In this document: positions 32,284 to 37,127 of the stretch, one piece after another
Layout: each line of letters opens with the position of its first letter
Position numbering within the stretch: position 1 is the first letter of the stretch
From: CAZKCI01 sp964551475
GTDB taxonomy: Bacteria > Auribacterota > Erginobacteria > Erginobacterales > CAZKCI01
Direction: 5' to 3'
Length of the DNA stretch: 37,127 bases
Assembly (NCBI GenBank): GCA_964551475.1
Contig: CAZKCI010000106.1
Coordinates: 1-37,127 of the forward strand
Notes under the pieces: generated by a model
Database searches by the model: none
What the model was told of the DNA's origin: nothing
What the model saw: only the letters and a program-made list of their open reading frames with translations
Made by a program: the position numbers and the translations under genes

Positions 32284-33075
32284 CTCGGGCGCGCCCAAGG
32301 CGCGGCGGGCGTGTCCGCAGATCCCCCGCTGGGAGTCCTTGATGAAGGCGATCATGGAGGCGACTTCCGGCCCCAGATCCTCCTTCTCCATGGCGGCCAG
32401 CGCCTGGGTGACGTTCAGTCCGGAATAGTAGAGGAGCTTGTAGGCGCGCTTGATCTGTTCCCTCTGCGGGGAGGAGAAACCGGCCCGGCGGAGGCCGACC
32501 ACGTTGATGGCGCGGATGGTGGAGTTGCCTTCCAGGAGCAGGTAGGGCGGCACGTCCTTGGTCACCCGGGCCAGGCCTCCGATCATGGCCAGCATCCCCA
32601 CCCGGACGAACTGGTGGATGGTGGCGTTGCCCGAGATGAAGGCCTTGTCCCCGACGTGGACGTGGCCGGCCAAAAGCGCCCCGTTGGCCAGAATCACCTC
32701 GTTCCCCACCACGCAGTCGTGGGCGATATGGGAGTGCCCCATCAAGAAGTTCTTGTCCCCGACCACCGTGGCTAGCCCCGGCTTGGAGCCGCGGTGGATC
32801 GAACAGCCTTCCCTGATGATGTTCCCCTTCCCGATCCTCAGGAACGATTCGCCGCCGGGCCAGGAGAGGTCTTGCGGCTCATGGCCGATGACGGCGTGGG
32901 GATGGATGACGCATTCCGGCCCGATCTCGGTCGTCCCGGCGAGGAAGGCGCCCGCCATCACTTTCGTCTTCGGGCCGATCGTGACTTTGCCTTCGATGAC
33001 CACGAAAGGGCCGATCTCGGCCGAAGCGTCGATCTCGGCTTTCCGATCGATGATCGCTGTCTGGTGGATAGTCAT
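32236..33075 (-). CDS. lpxA: UDP-N-acetylglucosamine acyltransferase
   Basis: A 279-aa left-handed beta-helix protein built from I-G / V-G hexapeptide repeats. H119 in S-H-I-A-H-D-C corresponds to the catalytic His125 of E. coli LpxA, and I-H-Q-F-V-R-V-G matches the region with His160. The C-terminal helical domain (about 200-260) is present. It transfers an acyl chain to UDP-GlcNAc as the first step of lipid A synthesis, which shows that the organism makes LPS. The family is usually about 260 aa; the extra M-G-K-G-K-D-S-G-L-L-N-G tail is encoded by the dispersed repeat. GGAGGA lies 9 nt upstream of the ATG. It stands alone rather than in the usual lpxD-fabZ-lpxA-lpxB order. Confidence 0.92.
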   Translation of the reverse strand: MTIHQTAIIDRKAEIDASAEIGPFVVIEGKVTIGPKTKVMAGAFLAGTTEIGPECVIHPHAVIGHEPQDLSWPGGESFLRIGKGNIIREGCSIHRGSKPGLATVVGDKNFLMGHSHIAHDCVVGNEVILANGALLAGHVHVGDKAFISGNATIHQFVRVGMLAMIGGLARVTKDVPPYLLLEGNSTIRAINVVGLRRAGFSSPQREQIKRAYKLLYYSGLNVTQALAAMEKEDLGPEVASMIAFIKDSQRGICGHARRALGAPESQEMGKGKDSGLLNG

Positions 33076-33106
33076 GGCGAAGCTTCCTCCGTCCGATATT
33101 TGCCGG

Positions 33107-33134
33107 ATTGTAAGCTATTTTCCCTCTCGACCAA
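33107..33134 (-). promoter_or_regulatory. Predicted promoter for lpxA
   Basis: Minus strand: TTGGTC (33129-33134), 16 nt, TACAAT (33107-33112). The start would be near 33100, followed by the GGAGGA ribosome-binding site at 33085-33090. The -35 is weak. Confidence 0.4.
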
Positions 33135-33162
33135 ACATTATTTCAGGCGGACGAGGTTGCGG

Positions 33163-33211
33163 GATTCTCGTTCTCGGCTCGTTCGTTGACGCGTACGTGA
33201 ACGAGAACGCG
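33163..33211. repeat. CG-anchored hexamer array/palindrome between divergent lpxA and wzm
   Basis: On the minus strand, words CGTTCT, CGTTCA, CGTACG and CGTCAA run in register of 6 and then invert into CGAACG and GAACGA. The result is a quasi-palindrome whose arms are CTCGTTCTCG and its complement AACGAGAACG. It lies between the two predicted divergent promoters. Confidence 0.7.
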
Positions 33212-33249
33212 CAGGCCACGCACCGCGGATGCACGTTCGCCGTTGCCGA

Positions 33250-33277
33250 TTGAATCCATCACCGGAATGGATATAAT
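33250..33277 (+). promoter_or_regulatory. Predicted sigma70-type promoter for wzm-wzt
   Basis: TTGAAT (33250-33255), 16 nt, perfect TATAAT (33272-33277). Transcription would start near 33284. This rules out the ATG at 33280 and leaves 33304 as the wzm start. Confidence 0.65.
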
Positions 33278-33303
33278 GGATGAGGATCGCTTCGCCTCCG
33301 ACC

Positions 33304-34101
33304 ATGACCTCGCCATCCATTCTCTCTCTCTTCCGCCGCCGGGCCCTGATCGCCGCTCTGGTCCGGCGGGACCTGGCCGGCCGCTACCGGGGGGCGGCCT
33401 TCGGCGCTCTCTGGGCGGTCGCCGAGCCGCTCGTCCTGCTCGCGGTCTACACGCTGGTCTTCGGCGTCCTCTTCCGCCTCCGCTCCGAGGGAGATTCCTC
33501 CCTCCTCTCCTACTCGCTCGAGATCTTCTGCGGCATCGTCCCCTGGCTGATGCTCTCCGAAACGCTCAACCGCTCGGTCACGGTCATGCTGGAGAACGTC
33601 TCCCTGGTGAAAAAGGTCATCTTCCCCGGGGAGGTTCTCCCCCTGAAGGTCGTCCTGGCCGCGGCGGTCCAGCAGGTCATCGGAACCGGCGTCCTCTTCT
33701 TCGCCCTGATCGTCCTCGGCCGTCCCGTCCATCTCACCTGGCTCTATCTCCCCGTCCTCCTCGTCCCCCAGCTGCTGATCGCCGCGGGCGGCGCCTGGCT
33801 GGCGGCCAGTGTCGGCGTCTTCCTGCGCGACCTCCGCCAGATCGTCTCCCTCCTCACCCTCTGCTGGCTCTTTCTCACGCCCGTCTTTTATACCGAGGAG
33901 ACGGTGGCGAGGTTCTGCCCCTTCTGGCTCACCGCGAACCCCGCCGCCGCCCTGATCCACAACTACCGCAACGCTCTCCTCCGGGGACTGCCTCCGGACG
34001 CGGGCACCTACCTCTACACGCTGGCCCTGGGCATAGCGCTCAGCGGCTTCGGATACTGGTGGTTCCAAAAGACCCAGCGGGCGTTTGTCGACGTGCTGTA
34101 A
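33304..34101 (+). CDS. wzm: Polysaccharide ABC exporter permease
   Basis: A 265-aa ABC-2 type permease. It starts with a cytoplasmic amphipathic segment (L-F-R-R-R-A-L-I-A-A-L-V-R-R-D-L-A-G-R-Y-R-G) typical of Wzm/KpsM/TagG, followed by six hydrophobic segments; F-L-R-D-L-R-Q-I-V is the conserved coupling region and F-L-T-P-V-F-Y is near the last helices. It forms the channel that moves an undecaprenyl-linked polysaccharide across the inner membrane, with Wzt encoded next. The start at 33304 is chosen from the promoter position; the frame is also open from 33280. Confidence 0.9.
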   Translation: MTSPSILSLFRRRALIAALVRRDLAGRYRGAAFGALWAVAEPLVLLAVYTLVFGVLFRLRSEGDSSLLSYSLEIFCGIVPWLMLSETLNRSVTVMLENVSLVKKVIFPGEVLPLKVVLAAAVQQVIGTGVLFFALIVLGRPVHLTWLYLPVLLVPQLLIAAGGAWLAASVGVFLRDLRQIVSLLTLCWLFLTPVFYTEETVARFCPFWLTANPAAALIHNYRNALLRGLPPDAGTYLYTLALGIALSGFGYWWFQKTQRAFVDVL

Positions 34102-34111
34102 ACGAAAAAAC

Positions 34112-34215
34112 GGATTAGTGGAGTACTGGAGTGATGGAGTATTGGAGTAATGACAATAAGCCGGCTAGCCGGGTTTCTTCCCCATTACTCCACTACTCCT
34201 GTACTCCATTACTCC
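34112..34215. repeat. Octamer hairpin (GGAGTANT words) between wzm and wzt
   Basis: The 5' arm has five 8-nt words in register (34112-34151): GGATTAGT, then GGAGTACT, GGAGTGAT and two more. A core with the perfect 12-bp palindrome CCGGCTAGCCGG lies at 34161-34172. The 3' arm has four octamers (34184-34215) of the form NNTACTCC, such as ATTACTCC. The two arms are reverse complements with scattered mismatches, giving a potential stem of about 32 bp inside an operon. Confidence 0.92.
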
Positions 34216-34240
34216 GATATTATTTCTTCCCGATAGCGCC

Positions 34241-36001
34241 ATGACCGCCGACCGTCCCATCGCCATCCGCCTGACCGGCGTCTCGAAAAAATACCCGATC
34301 TACGAGACCCCCTTCCACCGCCTGCGGGAGTCCTTCGGCCGGGGCAAGACCAGGCTTCACCGGGAGTTCTGGGCTCTCCAAGGCATCGACCTCGCCGTCC
34401 CGGCCGGGACAACGCTGGGCATACTCGGCCAGAACGGGTCGGGCAAAACCACTCTCCTCCAGATCATCGCCGGAATCATGGAGCCGACCACGGGGACGGC
34501 CTCGGTCACCGGCCGGGTCTCGACCATCCTGGAGCTGGGCGCCGGATTCAACCCCGACTTCACCGGGAGGGAAAACGTCCTCCTGGGCGGCCTCATCCTG
34601 GGACTCACCCCGGCCGAGATGCGGGAGCGGATGGAGGCGATCGTCGACTTCGCCGAGATCGGCGAGTTCCTCGATCGCCCGGTGAAGACCTACTCGGCCG
34701 GGATGTATGTCCGCCTCGCCTTCGCGCTGGCCGTCAACCTCGACCCCGAGGTCCTGGTGGTGGACGAGGTGCTCGCCGTGGGCGACGCCTACTTCCAGCA
34801 CAAGTGCTCCCGACGGATCCGGGATTTCCAGGAGGCGGGCAAGACCATCGTCTACGTCACCCACGACGTGGAATCGGTCCGGAACCTCTGCCACCGGGCG
34901 GTGATCCTGGATTATTCGCGGCTGGCCGCGGAGGGCGAGCCGGGCGAGATCGCCAACCGCTACATGGCCCTGATCCAGCAGCGGGAGAAGGTCCGCGCCG
35001 AAGCGCCCGCGGGGACAGCGGTCCGGATCCTGGACGGGACGCGCTACCGGACCGACTTCGATTTCTACGCCGAGTTCGACGCCGCGGAAAAGCGGGCCGG
35101 CTATTTCGGTGAACACCCGGAACTCCTCGCCCAAAGCCAGTTCCCCGGGGGAGCTTCTCCCCTCCCCGCCCTCCTCGCCCATCCCGACTCGGAGATCATC
35201 TATCGGGGGCTTTCGATCAAGCCGCGGACGGTGCTCGCTTTCGGCATCGGCCTGCTCCCGGAGTCCTGGGACAAGTCCGGGAGAGGCGTTTCCTTCCGCG
35301 TGCGGGCGCGGATCGGCGATGCCAGCCGCGAGCTGGCGGCCGACAGCCTTGATCCTTCCCATAACCCCGATCACCGGACGATCCGGACCCACCTGATCAA
35401 CCTGGACGAGTTCGCCGGGCAAAAGATCTCGCTCGTTTTCTCCACCGCGGGACGGACGGGGGAGACCGCCTCCGCCTGGTCCTGCTGGATCGAGCCCCGA
35501 CTGGCGGTCCCCCGGGAGAAAGCGGAGGCGGCGGAACCGGAGATCCCCGGCTGCAGCCGCCATGGTCGGCGCGAGGCCGAGATCGCCAGGATCGAGATCC
35601 TCGACAAGAACGGCGCCCCCGCCTCCCGTTTCCGCGCCGGGGAGGAGTTCCTCCTCCGCTTCCATGTCGTCTTCCACGACGACGTGGAGGAGTTCATCAT
35701 CGGCAACATCTTCCGCAACAAGTGGGGCTTCCACGTCTACGGGATGAACACGGAGTGGCTCGGCCTCCCCGTCTCCGACCACCGCGCCGGGGAGAAGCTC
35801 GTCGTCACCTTCCGCCAGAAGGCCGACTTCGCCTCCGGGACCTACTCGCTCAACCCGGCCACCTCCTCGCGGATCGGCCCCAACCAGTACCGCACGCTCG
35901 ACTGGATCAACAACGCCGCCATCATCGAGGTGGAGAACCCGCGGCGGATGGAGGGGTATGTCTCTTTGCCCACAGAAATTACTATCGAACGCGCGCCTTA
36001 G
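34241..36001 (+). CDS. wzt: Polysaccharide ABC exporter ATPase with Wzt-type carbohydrate-binding domain and an extra central domain
   Basis: A 586-aa protein. The ATPase is at residues about 5-250: Walker A G-Q-N-G-S-G-K-T-T (63-71), signature Y-S-A-G-M (151-155), Walker B V-L-V-V-D-E (171-176), switch His in Y-V-T-H-D. Residues about 445-580 match the Wzt C-terminal domain (beta-sandwich that reads the glycan end: F-H-V-Y-G-M-N-T, F-A-S-G-T-Y-S-L). Between them, about 255-435, is an additional beta-rich domain not seen in ordinary Wzt (usually 400-470 aa). It contains G-V-S-F-R-V-R-A, D-P-S-H-N-P-D-H-R and L-V-F-S-T, reminiscent of NPCBM-like or sugar-binding modules of membrane glycosyltransferases. 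It likely powers O-antigen-like export with expanded substrate recognition. Confidence 0.9.
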   Translation: MTADRPIAIRLTGVSKKYPIYETPFHRLRESFGRGKTRLHREFWALQGIDLAVPAGTTLGILGQNGSGKTTLLQIIAGIMEPTTGTASVTGRVSTILELGAGFNPDFTGRENVLLGGLILGLTPAEMRERMEAIVDFAEIGEFLDRPVKTYSAGMYVRLAFALAVNLDPEVLVVDEVLAVGDAYFQHKCSRRIRDFQEAGKTIVYVTHDVESVRNLCHRAVILDYSRLAAEGEPGEIANRYMALIQQREKVRAEAPAGTAVRILDGTRYRTDFDFYAEFDAAEKRAGYFGEHPELLAQSQFPGGASPLPALLAHPDSEIIYRGLSIKPRTVLAFGIGLLPESWDKSGRGVSFRVRARIGDASRELAADSLDPSHNPDHRTIRTHLINLDEFAGQKISLVFSTAGRTGETASAWSCWIEPRLAVPREKAEAAEPEIPGCSRHGRREAEIARIEILDKNGAPASRFRAGEEFLLRFHVVFHDDVEEFIIGNIFRNKWGFHVYGMNTEWLGLPVSDHRAGEKLVVTFRQKADFASGTYSLNPATSSRIGPNQYRTLDWINNAAIIEVENPRRMEGYVSLPTEITIERAP

Positions 36002-36033
36002 ACTTCCTTATGAAACAGCTGTTCGGGCGATAA

Positions 36034-36118
36034 GGTTCAGAGGTTCACGGTTCAGCGGTTCACGGTTAATGACGGGCTTCGCCAACCTTTGAACCGTTGA
36101 ACCTTGAACCGTTGAACC
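36034..36118. repeat. GGTTCA/TGAACC hairpin with alternating 8/7-nt words between wzt and aroA
   Basis: The 5' arm (36034-36070) repeats GGTTCA followed by alternately two and one extra bases, giving a period of 8, 7, 8, 7. The core GACGGGCTTCGCC (36071-36083) can form a small hairpin. The 3' arm (36084-36118) repeats TGAACC with the same alternation. It belongs to the same word family as 28311-28335. Confidence 0.92.
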
Positions 36119-36132
36119 ACAATCCAGTCCTT

Positions 36133-37127
36133 ATGGATGCGATAGCGATAATCCCCCGCGGTCCCCTCGACGCCGCCCTCTCCCTCCCCGGTTCGAAGTC
36201 CATCACCAACCGGGCGCTCGTGATCGCCGCCCTCGCCGAAGGGAAGACCACGCTCCGGAACCAGCTCGAGAGCGAGGACACCACGGTGATGATCCGGTGC
36301 CTTCGTGCCTTAGGTTTCTCCGTCTCCCGCGGAGATGACTTGGCCGTCTCAGGAACCGGCGGACGCATCCCCTCATCCGGCGCCACGCTCAACGCACTCA
36401 ATTCCGGCACGACCATCCGCTTCCTCGCCGGTCTGGTCTCTCTCGGGAAAGGCCTCTTCATCCTCGACGGGAACGAGCGGATGCGGGCCCGTCCGATCGG
36501 GCCTCTCCTCCACGCCCTCCGTTCGCTCGGCGTGGCCGCCCGGTCGATCAAAAACAACGACTGTCCCCCCATCGAGATCGAGTCCCGCGGTCTGGCCGGT
36601 GGTGAGTGCGAACTCGCGGGCGACGTAAGCTCCCAGTTCCTCTCCTCACTCCTCCTGAGCGGTCCCTCTGCCCAAAAGGATCTCGTCATCCGCGTCATCG
36701 GAGAGCTCGTCTCCCGCCCCTACGTGGAGATGACCATCCGCATGATGGCCGACTTCGGCGTCAGCGTGGAGAGGGAGGGAGGGAAAACTTTCCGCGTCCG
36801 GGCCGGTCAAAAATACCGGGGACGCGACTACCTGGTGGAGGGCGACGCCTCCTCCGCCTCCTATTTCTGGGCGGCGGCGGCGATCGCGGGGGGAAGGGTG
36901 CGGATATCCAACATCGGCGAAGATTCGATCCAGGGCGACGCGCGTTTCGTCGACGTCCTGGAGAAGATGGGGGCAAAGGTCCGGCGGGGGACAGACGGGA
37001 CGGAAGTGGAGGGTCCGATCGTCCGCGGGATCGAGGTCGACCTGAACGACATGCCCGACCTGGTCCCCACGCTGGCGGCGGCCGCCCTCTTCGTCCCCGG
37101 CCCGACCCGGATCGTGAACGTCGCCAA
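36133..37127 (+). CDS. aroA: 5-enolpyruvylshikimate-3-phosphate synthase (3' end outside window)
   Basis: An open frame of 331 codons running off the window end. P-G-S-K22-S23-I-T-N-R27 gives the conserved shikimate-phosphate and PEP-binding residues at the same numbering as E. coli EPSPS. N-S-G-T-T-I-R-F is the PEP-site loop, R-M-R-A-R-P-I the second signature, and S-S-Q-F-L-S-S-L-L-L the S3P-binding serines and Gln. It makes EPSP from PEP and shikimate 3-phosphate in aromatic amino acid synthesis. The loop reads T-T-I-R-F where E. coli has T-A-M-R-P. No strong Shine-Dalgarno precedes the ATG. It lies 131 bp after wzt, beyond the hairpin repeat; no link to polysaccharide export is implied. 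Confidence 0.93.
   Translation, partial: MDAIAIIPRGPLDAALSLPGSKSITNRALVIAALAEGKTTLRNQLESEDTTVMIRCLRALGFSVSRGDDLAVSGTGGRIPSSGATLNALNSGTTIRFLAGLVSLGKGLFILDGNERMRARPIGPLLHALRSLGVAARSIKNNDCPPIEIESRGLAGGECELAGDVSSQFLSSLLLSGPSAQKDLVIRVIGELVSRPYVEMTIRMMADFGVSVEREGGKTFRVRAGQKYRGRDYLVEGDASSASYFWAAAAIAGGRVRISNIGEDSIQGDARFVDVLEKMGAKVRRGTDGTEVEGPIVRGIEVDLNDMPDLVPTLAAAALFVPGPTRIVNVA

Noticed and set aside
34220..35782. Long open frame antisense to wzt
   Set aside because: Asp/Gly/Val-rich shadow of the wzt codons with no recognisable domain.

Overview
The window is a GC-rich stretch of chromosome from a didermic (outer-membrane) bacterium. It carries lpxA (lipid A synthesis), a Wzm/Wzt polysaccharide exporter, a CDP-sugar and glycosyltransferase cluster, several GT-C type membrane glycosyltransferase-like proteins, and a secreted esterase ending in FG-GAP-like repeats. 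No rRNA, tRNA, CRISPR array or transposase was seen. The protein style (FG-GAP tails, paired large membrane proteins, radical SAM/SPASM proteins beside GT39 proteins) suggests an uncultivated candidate phylum near the PVC group (Omnitrophota/Auribacterota-like), but that placement is a low-confidence inference.

Layout. 6-2990 (+) is a secreted SGNH hydrolase. 2974-6144 (-) is a very large membrane protein with a paralogue at 22665-25865 (-). 6255-6812 (+) is a HAD/LNS2-type lipoprotein. From 18969 down to 6680 lies one long minus-strand surface-glycan operon: GT2, glucose-1-phosphate cytidylyltransferase, a four-helix-bundle protein, a CDP-glucose 4,6-dehydratase-like protein, an NAD-dependent epimerase/reductase, a methyltransferase, two alternating GT39 / radical SAM pairs, and a GT4. 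A good minus-strand promoter (ATGACT-N17-TATAAT) sits at 19127-19155. 19312-27053 holds further membrane glycosyltransferase-like genes, a cupin and a GT2. 27233-32061 (+) is a complete BMP/PnrA-type ABC importer (lipoprotein, double ATPase, two permeases). 32236-33075 (-) is lpxA. 33304-36001 (+) is wzm-wzt with an enlarged Wzt. 36133-37127 (+) is the 5' part of aroA, cut by the window end.

The most unusual feature is non-coding. Many intergenic gaps, even 30-60 bp gaps inside operons, are filled with degenerate tandem word arrays of fixed period (6, 7, 8, 7/8 or 9 nt). Several fold back as a word array, a GC-rich palindromic core and the reverse-complement word array. In eight cases the stop codon of the preceding gene lies inside the array or at its edge. 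One array family brackets the four-helix-bundle (S23/IVS-protein-like) gene at 16698-17132 as inverted repeats matching at 33 of 34 positions, and related copies occur 15 kb away. I propose, as inference, that the four-helix-bundle gene and these arrays form one mobile or expansion system. The arrays resemble the heptanucleotide STRR repeats of cyanobacteria but are more varied and form hairpins.
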